From NCBI GenBank assembly GCA_014529385.2, contig CM043956.1, forward strand, positions 88,028,221 through 88,092,220: DNA of 64,000 nt, read 5' to 3'. Every line of letters starts with the position of its first letter. Position 1 is the stretch's first letter. The translations under genes and the position numbers were made by a program. Under the pieces are notes generated by a model. That model did no database searches, was not told the origin of the DNA, and saw nothing but the letters and a program-made list of their open reading frames with translations. This document shows, piece after piece, positions 37,001-47,560 of the stretch. Source of the DNA: Adiantum capillus-veneris. Its lineage: Eukaryota; Streptophyta; Polypodiopsida; Polypodiales; Pteridaceae.

Positions 37001-37864
37001 CTACTCCTCATGGCGCAAACGGCGAGCAAGCTGCATATCCTTGGGCATAATGGTTACACGCTTTGCATGGATGGCACAGAGGTTAGAATCCTCGAATATG
37101 CCAGTTAAATATTGCTCTGCTGCCTCTTGGACTGCCTCTATGGCCACGGCGCCCATCCGAAACTGAGTGTTGTACAATTGCAAAACCTCCCTGCATAGCC
37201 TTGCAAAAGGGGCCCTCCGAATCAAGAGCTCGGTGCTCTTTTGATAGTGTTGAATCTCCGCAAAAGCACGGCTACGCTTTCGTACCTTCTGAGGTCGACG
37301 TGGAGGTGCATTTTTGGCACGAGTCGGGGCAGCTTGCTTCCTCTTCTTGTAGACAATGCTCTTTCTCTTTTTTTTCTACACAGGCACTTCCAACACCTCA
37401 TAATCGGATTCCACCCACTCTCCATCTGATTCGTGCTCTTCACTATCGACCGGATGTGATGGTGTAGGTCCACTCCCTTTAGGAAGTGTCTTACCCCCAA
37501 TAGACATGTGAGCCTGATAAGTTTGTATTTGGACGCCAACCCATGGGGCATCTTCATCCGTTTGTGTCTCTTCGGAGCCTTTTGACGGCTGCTTTTGGCT
37601 GTTTGTTTCTTTGCCCTGGTCGCTCTCATCCTCCCTGTTGCCATCAGAATCGTTGGAGTCCGATGAATAGACAACAAGACGATGCTTTCGTCTCTCTTTT
37701 GCTGCTGTAGAGGACTGGCCATGCTGATTTGAAGCTCCAGCTTCTTCTGTGTGGACTTCACCTTCAGCTTGTGAAGTTCCAGCTTCTGTTGCTGTACTTT
37801 TGAGTCGTTGGCCATCCGGCCCCTCTGGATATGCAATCCTAGCCGTTTGTTTTGTTCGTGCCAT
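37001..37864 (-). pseudogene. Histone H3-like protein with canonical H3 tail and long tail insertion; one in-frame TAG
   Basis: Read on the minus strand from the ATG at 37864 (context ACCATGGCA), the frame is 287 codons with one TAG at 37378-37376 (codon 163). Residues 2-9 are ARTKQTAR, identical to the start of histone H3. Residues about 10-162 are an acidic, serine-rich linker. A basic stretch with KKKRK and RKQAA (164-199) leads into an H3 histone fold (about 200-287): [48 protein letters not shown] and LARRLRHEE. Loop 1 has the same length as in canonical H3. The APF in the N-helix region, the SN before LCAIHA and the DM after MPK recall plant CENH3. H3 pairs with H4 in nucleosomes; here the gene lies inside a DNA transposon, next to the transposase-like gene. 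The TAG fits a CAG to TAG change and the frame is otherwise open. An upstream in-frame start at 37906 is possible but weaker. Confidence 0.88.
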
Positions 37865-38077
37865 GGTTGCACCTAGTAGGGAAGATGACAAAATGAGCCC
37901 CTTCAACCTTTAAATAGGTTTTTTTGAGATTTCACACTATGCGGCCAATTGAGTGAAACTCAAATAAAGCGATTGAATTGAACAACTAAACCAGGATCAT
38001 GCGGACGGATGACGCGACGCCCAAACGCTGCCTTTTCGATATTTAGTTGCACGCCAAGCTTCGTGGCCGAGGGACGC

Positions 38078-40868
38078 TCACGAGCGTTTCCACTTCTCGG
38101 ATGCTGCAGTACGGGAAGCGTTGCGTAACTGCTTTGCTAACATCGATTCTCTTGCTTTCTCAATAGTACGAGTTCTCCCAAAGGTGTGCCTAAAAAACCA
38201 ATTAAACATCTCTTGGAGGTAGTTGGAGTGTGAACTACCACCACCATGCCGAGTACTCTTGAAGTAGACTCCTTTTGCTCGATAGTGGGACTTCTCCATG
38301 CCTTGTGTACTCCATATATCAAGCGAATCATAGCGGTCCATGAAGTATGCACCATGCGCATAGAGAATGTGCTAAAACAACCAAAAAGGAGATAAGCGAA
38401 TAGAAAAGTTACATTTTCAAACATTGCATATATTAAGTCCGTTAAAACAAACCATGTAGTGTGTAATCTTGCTTTCAGACCATCCGTCCTTAGTGGCCTT
38501 TGTGAATTCATAAAGCACCTTCTTGAACTCCTCTCGCTGCTCAACGGTGGTGCTTGAAAGATTCATCAATTGCACAACCTTTTGAAAGGATGACCATACT
38601 AGCTTGCGTTGGTTAGCAACCTCCACATTGGGATCTTTGTCCGTCGTGCATGAACACAAATCTTTCCACAACTCCCACCACTTCTCACTTGCTAGATCAA
38701 CACTTGCCTTGGATACCTGCATTGGAGACTTTGACATCTTCTTGAAAAATCGACGTGCTTTGGCTCCATTCATGGAAACCTTCAGTGCCACCTCATATGT
38801 CTTCTCCCTACAAGTCTCTGCTACAATGTTCACCCTTGATCGGTGACATCCAATCTCATTAAGGAGCGTCTCCACCCCCTGCAAGGAGTCTTTTGACCGT
38901 TGAAGGGGCTTCATTGTGAAAGCATAATCAATGTGATGCTTTAAGATCCTATCAAATATTCGCATAAACGCATGCAATGTGCAAAAGTGAACATTGTTGA
39001 GGGAGAAGGGAATTATGGGGTTCCACCCAGGATCTTTGCTATCCCTATTGGGCACCTACAACATATCACATGAAAGAACCGAACTTTGCCACTCCCTATT
39101 TATATGGTCATCATTATCATCGTCCTGACCTTCCACTTGAGTTGCTCGACTTGTCTTGTGCCCTTTCGTACAGAATGGACAGGGAAGTAAAGAATTTTCA
39201 CCTTGTTTGCATCCAAGCATGCAATTTATGGTCTTTAGATCACCACCTAAATGCCATTCAACATCAAACTCCCCACGTCCTGGAACCATGAGCTTCTCAC
39301 CGTTTATTTGAGCTTTAATGACCTCTGTGACCCATGGGATTCTACTGAAAATTCATGCAAGGACTTCATGTGTCTCTTTCGGAACTTCAATTGCACCAAG
39401 CCACCATATATCCTTCTCTGATTGCACACTAAAAGAGGGCTTTGTCGCTTCACTCGAACTGCAAGATTGCTTGGCATAATCTAGGGCTTCATTCATAAGC
39501 GTGATGCTCATTCTCTCCAACTTTCTCCCTTTAACAATTACACACTCATCCAACTTCAGCACGAACACAAGCTTGCCTTCAAGAACTGCCAACAACATAA
39601 AGCCTCAGAATGCATGTTATGACACATCATAGAGCATGTAGGCAACTCTAAACTAACCTGCATCACTCAAATTGTAGAAAACAGCCATGGACTGCTGCAA
39701 TCGTATCAAGTCCACAAAGATATTGTTGAATTTGGTGTAAACAAACCCTTCGGTCCGCAACACACTGTTAGAAACAGCACCGCTTCCCTTCCCGCGGCCC
39801 TTCCTTCCTTGTGATTTGCTACGGAGCGGCTGAAGAGGCATCGTGTCTTCAATATACAAGTAGTCCCCTAATTGGTGAACAACATCTTCATTTGACACCT
39901 TCTTGGCAATCTGCACTCTGTGAGGAAGTGGGAATAGGTTTTCCGTGACTCCTCGACTTCTTAATGCATCTTTTAACACTTGATGTATTGCTTGATAGCC
40001 CTTGGTACTAATCCCAACAGCATCACAAATATCCTGAACATCTAGATCAGTGACAATATTAGAAAAATCTCTAAGAACTCTCTTAGTGATTGCGTCTTTC
40101 AAGTGTTTTTCCTCTGGAGCATCAAGCATCCCAATAAAATCCTCTTTGTTGAAACAAGAACGAAGTAAAGTAGCCCTAGCTGACGCATTCTCGCCGCCGC
40201 ACGTTTCTTGGACGAAGTTCCTATTGCCCAAAACAACAATGATGAGCCGTATTAAACTTAAACAACATGAGGGATAGAACATGTTACCTCATAGTTGTCA
40301 CCCTTCGTTTTCTTGCACCTCCACGTGGTGCAAGAGTCTGAATTTCGGACAACTCTCGTTTCCTCACCCTACCTCCCATGGCAGTACTCTTCATGTGTGA
40401 AAGAGTATCCTCAAGCTTTTTAATTACATTTTCCTTGGTTGTGATGGTGCTCTTTGCCTCCTCAAGCGCACTAGTAGCTGTTTGCATCTGAGCTTGAAGA
40501 TTGTGGAAACTCCCATTGAGCAACTGCCAATGACGCAAGTAGATCTCGGACCGCGCAATCTCGTGTTTGTTGAGTCTCTTGCAGTAGCCCAACAAACCTT
40601 GCTCTCCATTTCCAACGTATTGCAACAGTGATGGAATGTTTGTAAAAGACGGATGAACATTGAGAGAAGGATCCTTTGGATACAAGCATCCGTCTGTCCA
40701 GAGATCCACATTCTTCTCCCCTTGAGCGCAGCGTTCGTTGGCTGAAGGTAATGTACCCAAGCATTTTTTCTTTGTCGGAACATACTCTTGAGGTAGGCGT
40801 AGGAAAAGCCCTGGAGACCTACCGCGTGAAGAGCTTGCTGGGACATTGGTCACGTCGTCAAGAGGCAT
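38078..40868 (-). pseudogene. Transposase-like gene D of the H3-bearing transposon, four exons
   Basis: Exons 40868-40288, 40220-39658, 39585-38453 and 38371-38078 join in phase with introns of 67, 72 and 81 bp, giving 856 codons. The ATG at 40868 is the first in frame. Residues about 115-165 look like a coiled coil, and RKRE/RKRR basic patches follow. Candidate catalytic acids are D394 (FVLKLDECVIV), D497 (HLGGDLKTINCMLG) and E785 (STQGMEKSHYRAK). CPFC (517-520) and HILYAH (760-765) fit the C-x2-C and H-x4-H pattern of hAT, CACTA and related DDE transposases. In-frame stops: TGA at 39355-39353 and TAG at 39058-39056. The latter could instead be removed as a weak intron ending TTGTAG. Transposase identity is inferred from motifs and location. 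Confidence 0.7.
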
Positions 40869-41484
40869 TGTAGGATGGAGAGATGGAGCTTGAAGGATGG
40901 AGAGAGAGAGCTTGTAGGATGGAGAGACGGAGCTTGAAGGATGGAGACATGGGTGCGTAGGTGCAGCAGCAGGTGCAGGTGCAAGGGGGATGGGTGTAGG
41001 AGAGGAGCTTAGATTAGGAGAGAGAGTTTTCAATTTGGGGGGAATTTTCTAAAAGTTTGGAGGGAGTCAAAAAATGTTGAATTTTGAGTAATTTAACTTA
41101 AAAATCATTTTTTTTAATTATGTGTATATGTTGGGGGTACTTTTTAGGGGGGAATAGAGTTTTTTTGAAAGTTTTTGAAAAAAGTCATTTTTTTGACCTC
41201 TTTGACCCATGGATTTGCTTAGGTGGCATGGGAGAGTTAAGAGGCCACTTACAAGTTGGCCAAAAAGGTAGAGAGAGAAGACCCTCTACCCCCCGGGGGT
41301 ACTTTTCAAATGGTTTACCCCCCCCTTTCCTACTATTTAAATGGTTACCCCCCCCCCCCCCCCCCCCCCCTTCCCCCTACCTTTTTAGGGGTCAAAGGTG
41401 GAGGAGACCCTACCAAAATAGCCCCATTCAAAGCCTTTGTCCCCCTTAATCTTGGCAGGCTTCCTTTAAATTAGGGATTCTTAC
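40869..41484. other. Transposon right flank: gene D leader and spacer
   Basis: This contains a GGATGGAGA-type tandem repeat (about 40869-40950) in the presumed gene D leader and a 23-base poly-C (41348-41370). No gene is supported. Confidence 0.6.
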
Positions 41485-41517
41485 AAGGCCCATGGAGAGT
41501 CCATTTTTTTCCTAATG
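41485..41517 (-). repeat. Right terminal inverted repeat of the H3-bearing transposon
   Basis: Its reverse complement begins CATTAGGAAAAAAATGGACT and matches 31936-31968 at 31 of 33 positions. The adjacent bases 41518-41520 are TGA. Confidence 0.9.
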
Positions 41518-42300
41518 TGAAGATGATTGGGGGGAATATTTTCCACAAAACTTGAAGGAGGCAGCGAGGAAATGGTATTACCATTACCCTGCATGCCAGC
41601 TGAGATCATATAACAAATTGCTTAAGGCCTTCAGGTTGGAATATTCCGACAATAGAGGGGACGGGGATATTCTCTGTGAATTAGGTAAGATCAAACAGAG
41701 GAATTTGTCAGTCCGCAGCTATGTGGAAAAGATAAAAGAGCTAACCAGGCAGTTGCAAGAACCGCCGTCGGAGAAGAGATTGAGGGCATGGATCGTGAAT
41801 GGGTTCAGAAGCAAGAAGCTTAGGGAACAAGAAGTACAAGCCCCTACAAAAAAATTCAATGATCTGGTCCAAAGGGAATTAAAGCTGGAACAGCAGGCTA
41901 AGAAGGAAAAGAGCCACAAGAAGCGAAGGACCAGTAGCAGTAGCTCTGCTACTAAAACTTCTGATTCCAGTGATATGTCCAGTAGCTCCGAGAGCAGCTC
42001 CAATGAACGAGTAGCTCCAATGAACGAGCAAAGGAGAAATCAAAGAAGGGATCATGGACCAAGAAAATTGAAGAGATGGCTAGACAAATTGCAGAAATTA
42101 GCCACACAAGACATCCAGTCCGAAAGATGGAGACTTGGTGTTCAAGATGCAAATCCAAGGACCATATCTCCACTGAATGTCCACAATGTACCTACTGCAA
42201 GGCCTTTGGTCACTTATGGAATAATTGTGGCATCAAAATTCACCATTTTAAGAAAGGAAGGATCTGTCAGTGGTTGCCTACACTGAACCAGTGAAGGTAG
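41518..42300 (+). pseudogene. Gypsy-D gag, C-terminal part with double zinc knuckle
   Basis: The gag core resumes after the transposon: EDDWGEYFPQNLKEAARKWY, then a lysine- and serine-rich region. A frameshift near 42070 moves the reading into a frame with two adjacent CCHC knuckles, CSRCKSKDHISTEC and CTYCKAFGHLWNNC. These bind element RNA during packaging. The core is of the plant Gypsy type. Confidence 0.85.
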
Positions 42301-45052
42301 AACCAATCAAAGTAGCTCAAGAGGAGAGACCAGGTACTAGTGGTACTCGTCAAGGACGTGGTAGATACCAACCAGGAATGGGTAGAGGAAGAGGAAGAGG
42401 CAATTTCCAGAACAGGAGCATGAATTGCTATACTTGTGGGAAGTATGGTCATTTTGCAGCCCAATGTCCAGATGCACCTGTAACACCTACTACTGAGGCT
42501 AAGGCACCAGAGCCAGTCCTAGTCAGGGTGGTTACCAGGAGCAAGGGAGTAGTCATTGAAGAAATCCCAGACATTTCAGAAGTACCAGTTAATCCTAACA
42601 GCAACAAGTGGGCTCAACAAAGGGAAGTTTGGAAGGCTAAAGGTAAAGAAAAGGTGGTGGATGAGTGGCAAGAGAAGCGGGAACTAGCAGCTAAAATCAC
42701 GGAGGATTTAGCTAAGAAGCTGCCAGAGCAGCTAGAAAGTTCCGAAGCTAGAGTCATTCAGAGGATACCAGCCCAATCGACTGATAAATATTAATCAGTA
42801 CCGGCCATGACAGAGACCATGCTGGCTATGGTACATGGACTAGCTGATGAAATGGGAGTGGATGGAAAGAGTAGAAGCACTGCAAAAGAAGAATGGCAGT
42901 ATGAAGATACCAGTTCTTCAAGCTCTGACAGTCAGTCTAACCAAGAGAGAGAAGAAATTCATGTGAAAATTTGTGATAGAATCCAGCAGCTGACTGTAGA
43001 GCTGGAGGATATAAGAAAGACCTTGCCTGAGGTAGCCAACTTTATCAGACAACGCAGGAAGACTGAAGCAGAGGCCAGAACAGTGGACGTGACGGCTGTC
43101 CCGGATGATGAAGTTCCACTTATTCAGGTAGACTACAAGGTCAGGAAGCAAGGGGAACATCTCTCAAGCGTTATTGTGGATGGAGGGGCAGGAGTCAACA
43201 TAATGGGATCCCATCTTCAACAAAGAATGGGTATCACTAATATGAAACCAGCACCATTCAAAGTAAGAATGGCAGATCATAGAGTCGTACAGGCGACGGG
43301 TATGATTGAAAACATGCAGATAAGAGTTGGGAGGGAGAAATTCAAAACCAGTTTCCTAGTCCTAGATGTGCAGGGAGCATATGGAATGCTACTAGGGCGC
43401 CCATGGTTAAGAACAACACATGCTGTTCATGACTATGCAAACCAAACTTTGACCATAGAAGGGGCCAATGGCAGAATCCAAATCCAGACCAACAACACCA
43501 GGAGCTGGAAAAAGGAACTAAGGCCGAAGGAGTTGTGCCAGAAGTACAGAGCCAAGAAAATCGAGTGAATGCTAGTGGCTATGAACATATTCCCTTTGGC
43601 AGAAATCGACTTGAATGCAGTCTTGCTGAACAAAGAGCAGGCTGACAAGCAGAAGAGACAAGTCCCTGATCAGTTTATCGAAGTCAATATAGGGGAAAGA
43701 ACAGTTCAGCTAACTGGAAGGATGGAGGAACCAGCTGATGCTGGTATAATAGAGGAACCAGTATGTTTTGAAGAATACCCACTAGATCAGGATGATGATT
43801 TAGAAATGAATGGACCATCCTGGGACTACGATGAAGAATCGACCAAACAAAAAGGAGGCAGACCAAACTGGTTGCTTCCAGATGATCAGGAAGTAGAAGA
43901 GTGGAACCTGGGATCAGAGGAAAATCCCAGAATGATCAAGGTTAACAAGAACCTCAACCCGGTAATGAAGGAAAAAGCATGAAAAATGTTCCAGAACTAT
44001 GAAGATGTGTTTGCCTGGGAACATACAGATTTGAAGGGAGTAGATCTTGAAGTCTGTCAGCACCGAATACCACTGAAACCGGATGCTAGGCCAGTAAGAT
44101 TACAAAGATACCGGATGAACCCCAACTATGCAAAGAAGGTCAAGGAGGAGATTGATAATCTTCTCAAGGCCGGGTTCATTACGGAAGTGGCAAGTAGTGA
44201 TTGGCTATTTCCCATAGTTTTCGTTCCCAAAAAGAATGGGAAATTGAGAGTTTGTGTCGACTATAGGAAACTAAATGCCCAGACCATTAAGGATCCATTT
44301 CCCTTACCTTTTACTGATATGTTGCTTGATGAGATCGCAAGATATGAGATGTATAGCTTCATGGATGGTTATAGCGGCTACAACCAGTTATAGATTGCTC
44401 TTGAAGATAGAGCTAAAACCACTTTCATCACTAAGTGGGGAGCTTTCATGTATCTGGTGATGCCTTTTGGCCTGTGCAATGCACCAGCTACTTTTCAGCG
44501 GTGTATGATGGAGATGTTTAATGAATTTCTTCATCGGTTCCTCGCCATTTTCATGGATGACTTCATTGTCTATTCAGATGAGGACCAGCACCTTCTATGC
44601 CTAGAGATGGTTTTTAAACGCTGTCAGGAGAAGAGGATTTGTTTGAATCCATTCAAATCTGTTTTTCTAGTATGGAAGGGACAGCTACTAGGACATGTGG
44701 TTTCCCTCAATGGAATAGAGATGGCCAATGACAAAATACAGTGTGTTCAGCAAGCTAAAGCACCCAGAACTGCTTCAGAGTTGAGTTCTTTCTTGGGTTA
44801 TGTGAACTTCTATAGAAGATTTGTACACAAGTTTGCTTCTCAAGCAGTACCACTATATGAGATTACAAAGAAGACCAGTAAGTTCAACTGGACTGCTGAG
44901 TGTGAGGAGAGTTTCCAGAATTTGAAAAAATCCATTACCAGTAAACCAGTCCTTAGGCAGCCGAATTGGGATATTATTTTCCACGTACATGTAGATGCTT
45001 CAGGATTGGCAATGGGGGAAATATTAGCTCAGCCAGATGGCAGAACAGACTA
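42270..45052 (+). pseudogene. Gypsy-D third zinc knuckle, protease and reverse transcriptase
   Basis: One frame runs from 42270 to the MITE junction with four stops: TAA 42792, TGA 43566, TGA 43980 and TAG 44391. It encodes another zinc knuckle CYTCGKYGHFAAQC, a protease with VDGGAGVNIMGS and MLLGRPWLR, an acidic spacer, and reverse transcriptase with VFVPKKNGKLRVCVDYRKLN, VMPFGLCNAPATFQR and catalytic FMDDFIVYS (about 44560), then LSSFLGYVNFYRRF. The RNase H start follows (HVHVDASGLAMG) and is split by the MITE. The TAG at 44391 lies where related proteins usually have glutamine (YNQL-x-IA). Confidence 0.9.
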
Positions 45053-45340
45053 GGGTGAAAGCATGTTAACTTGTCGCGCTTTTTGTGCTAGTTAGCAGTT
45101 TCAAGTTAGCACATCTTCAAAAAGTTGGGCATCCGGTAAATTTTTTACAAATAATATAAAAAATTATCGGAGGTTGTACATTTGGATTCCTTGTTTCAAG
45201 TGCTTTCTATTGATATATCATATGCCATAGATCTTGGAGATGTAGCTTAAGTTATTGTACTAGTTAGCATATGTCAAAATTGTGCTAGTTAGCATTGTCT
45301 GGGACATGAAAAAGCATGACAAGTTAACATGGTTTCACCC
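45053..45340. mobile_element. MITE-like element, 288 bp
   Basis: Terminal inverted repeats GGGTGAAAGCATGTTAACTT (left) and the complement of AAGTTAACATGGTTTCACCC (right) match with one change. ACTA flanks both sides (45049-45052 and 45341-45344). Removing it and one ACTA restores the RNase H codons GAC TAT TCG. It is AT-rich, encodes nothing, and holds several CTAGTTAGCA repeats inside. Confidence 0.9.
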
Positions 45341-45655
45341 ACTATTCGGTTTATTTTGCTAGTCGCAGATTCAGTCAAGCTGAACAAGGCTATACGACTA
45401 CTGAGAGAGAAGCTCTCGGAATGGTTTTTAGCGCCACGAAGTTCAGGCATTACCTGTTGGGAAAGTTACTTCATTTTTATGTGGATCATCAAGCTCTTCT
45501 GTTTCTGATTAACAAAGTCATTATTCAAGGCAGAGGTTGATACGATGGATGATGTTCCTTATGGAATTTGAATCAGAACTTTTCATAAGCCTGGCCGAAA
45601 CCACTATGGAGTTGATTTTCTTTCAAGAAGTACGGAAGGATATTCAGAATCACCC
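45341..45655 (+). pseudogene. Gypsy-D RNase H, C-terminal part
   Basis: After the MITE the reading continues FASRRFSQAEQGYTTTEREA, typical of Gypsy RNase H, then HYLLGKLLHFYVDHQALLFL. Small frameshifts near 45530-45600 break it before the integrase frame. RNase H would remove the RNA template during reverse transcription. Confidence 0.8.
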
Positions 45656-47560
45656 TTGAGAGATGAGCCAGTGGATGCTGATTTATTTCAGTTAGAGGCA
45701 AAAGAATCAATGGATCTTGAATGGTATGATATTTATCAATTCCTTTACCAAGGTGCCTTTCCAGAGGATTGGAAGTGGAATCAGAAGAAAGCTCTGATCA
45801 TAAAAAGCCTGAAATTTACTATCATAGGAGGATTACTTTATCGACTGGGTGTGGATGGTATACTTCGACGATGTGTCCCTATGGAAGGAAGAATGCAAGT
45901 GATTTTAGAAGCTCATAATGGTGAGTCTGGTGGACACTTTTCCAATGAAGTAACCTACAAGAAGATTCTGCAAGTTAGTCTGTGGTGGAAAACATTGATT
46001 GCTGATGTGAGAAGTTTTTGTAAAACTTGTGACATATGGCAAAGAATGGGCCGACCAACAGCTGCAGATATGACTCCCTTAATGCCAATACAACCACTGG
46101 GAGTATTCATGAAATGGGGACTGGATTTTATGGGACCTTTTAAGAAGGTAACTCCCAGGAAGAACAAGTACATAGTGATGGATACTTGTTATGTTACCAA
46201 GTGGGTTGAAGCTAAGGCTCTTCCCGACAACACAGCCAAGTCAACTGCAAGGTTTCTTTTTGAGAATATTGTCTGCCGATATGGATGTCCAGTAGAGATT
46301 GGGACCAATCAAGGAACACATTTTATTAATGACACTATGGAAATCCTATTGGATATGCTTTCAGTCAAGCATAGAAAATCTACTCCTTACTATCCCAGAT
46401 GCAATGGACAGGCTGAAAGTAGCAATAAGACAATAAAGACTATTCTCACTAAGGTGGTGCAAAAGAAACCAGACCAGTGGGACTTGAAACTTCAGACTGC
46501 TCTATGGGCTTATAGGATAGCTTATAAAGTAACTACTGGAATGAAACCATTCAGAATGGTGTATGGTACTGAAGCTGTGGTTCCTATGGAGTTTGTAATC
46601 CCTAGTCTGAGAATGGTTGTGAAGTATGGATTAGACTTCAACCATAATCTTAAGAAGAGGCTGGATGAACTGATGCAATTGGATGAACTCAGGCAAAGGG
46701 CTATATTGGAACAAGAAATTGTTCAACAACAAAGAAAGCACTGGCATGATCGCCAAATTAAAGTTCGAGAATTCGAGAAAGGAGACTTAGTGCTTCTATA
46801 TCAGTCTAGACTGGGTCCAAAGAAGCCAAACTTGAAGATTTCTTGGGCAGGACCTTTTGAGGTAGACTGGGTCTTCTCCAATGGCATAGTCAGACTCAAA
46901 GATTTATCGGGGTTGATGTTGCCAGGAGTGTATAATGGAGCAAAGATCAAGCTTTATTATTCAGAGACCAGAGAAACTGACCCGGAACAAGGTACTAAGG
47001 AACTGGAGGTTGCTGATCAAGAGATACCAAAATCAGACATTTTTGGACTTTTTCATGTACAACCAATTCTAGGTTCAGAACCAATACCAGAAGGACCAGA
47101 TCAGGCTGACCTTAGAATCAGTACCAGTATGGTCGAGCCAGACTGGAAATCAGTTCAGTACCAGTATGGATACACTTTCCAATTTTTAAGTGCCCAACGG
47201 TCAAATGGCACGCCAGTGGTAATTATTACAAGGATGGGTCGCAGTCTTGTCCAATGCATGTCTGCCACGATAGCAACGATGCACAAAAGTCTAGGAGCGG
47301 CGAGTGGTGAAGATTTTATGGCGCGAACGCGTATAACAGTCAGGAGAGTTACCATTTTTCCTCATAAATCTCCTGCGCGATGTTTTCCTCCTGTCAACCA
47401 TTCGCCATCGCCGAGCTTCAAGGTTTCTTCACTTCAGCCGCAAACTTCGACCTCTGACGAGACAGTTGACTGTCAGATAGTCTTGCCAGCGACATCAGGA
47501 AACGGCTTCTACACGACAAGTAAGTCATCTTCTCCTTCGCCTGTTTCATCGTCATCGACC
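45656..47560 (+). pseudogene. Gypsy-D integrase
   Basis: The zinc-binding start shows HNGESGGHF and CKTCDIWQR. The catalytic core has D in WGLDFMGPF and E in NGQAESSNKTI, but the second acid reads GTNQGTHF, with N in place of the usual D, which should kill activity. A C-terminal DNA-binding region with GDLVLLYQSRLGPKK and WAGPFEV follows. The same frame runs on without a stop to 47707, into sequence unlike integrase. Integrase inserts the cDNA into the host chromosome. Confidence 0.88.

Larger units (their letters stand above)
31936..41517. mobile_element. Undescribed DNA transposon carrying a histone H3-like gene (9,582 bp)
   Basis: 33-bp terminal inverted repeats at 31936-31968 and 41485-41517 match at 31 positions and start CATTAGGAAAAA. 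Flanking TGA occurs on both sides (31932-31934 and 41518-41520). Removing the element plus one TGA restores an open Gypsy gag frame (NI-EDDW). The right TGA abuts the TIR, while one extra T lies between the left TGA and its TIR. Inside are two plus-strand spliced genes (32621-33945 and 34187-35649), then two minus-strand genes (37864-37001, H3-like; 40868-38078, transposase-like). The layout is convergent with a repeat-rich centre (35650-37000). I do not recognise the TIR family; the 3-bp target copy and the C-x2-C/H-x4-H motifs recall CACTA relatives. Confidence 0.9.

Noticed and set aside
37865-37906. Start of the H3-like protein at 37906
   Set aside because: It would hide the H3 tail behind 14 residues; the ATG at 37864 has a better context and gives the exact H3 start.
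37376-39355. TAG/TGA as reassigned or programmed read-through codons in the transposon genes
   Set aside because: Gene B ends normally, and similar stops occur in unrelated elements of this window, which fits mutation decay better.
40869-41033. N-terminal extension of gene D (proline/serine-rich)
   Set aside because: The frame upstream of 40868 has no ATG and consists of a tandem GGATGGAGA-type repeat, probably leader.
42270-47560. Endogenous pararetrovirus
   Set aside because: LTRs, target duplication and an integrase identify a Gypsy retrotransposon.
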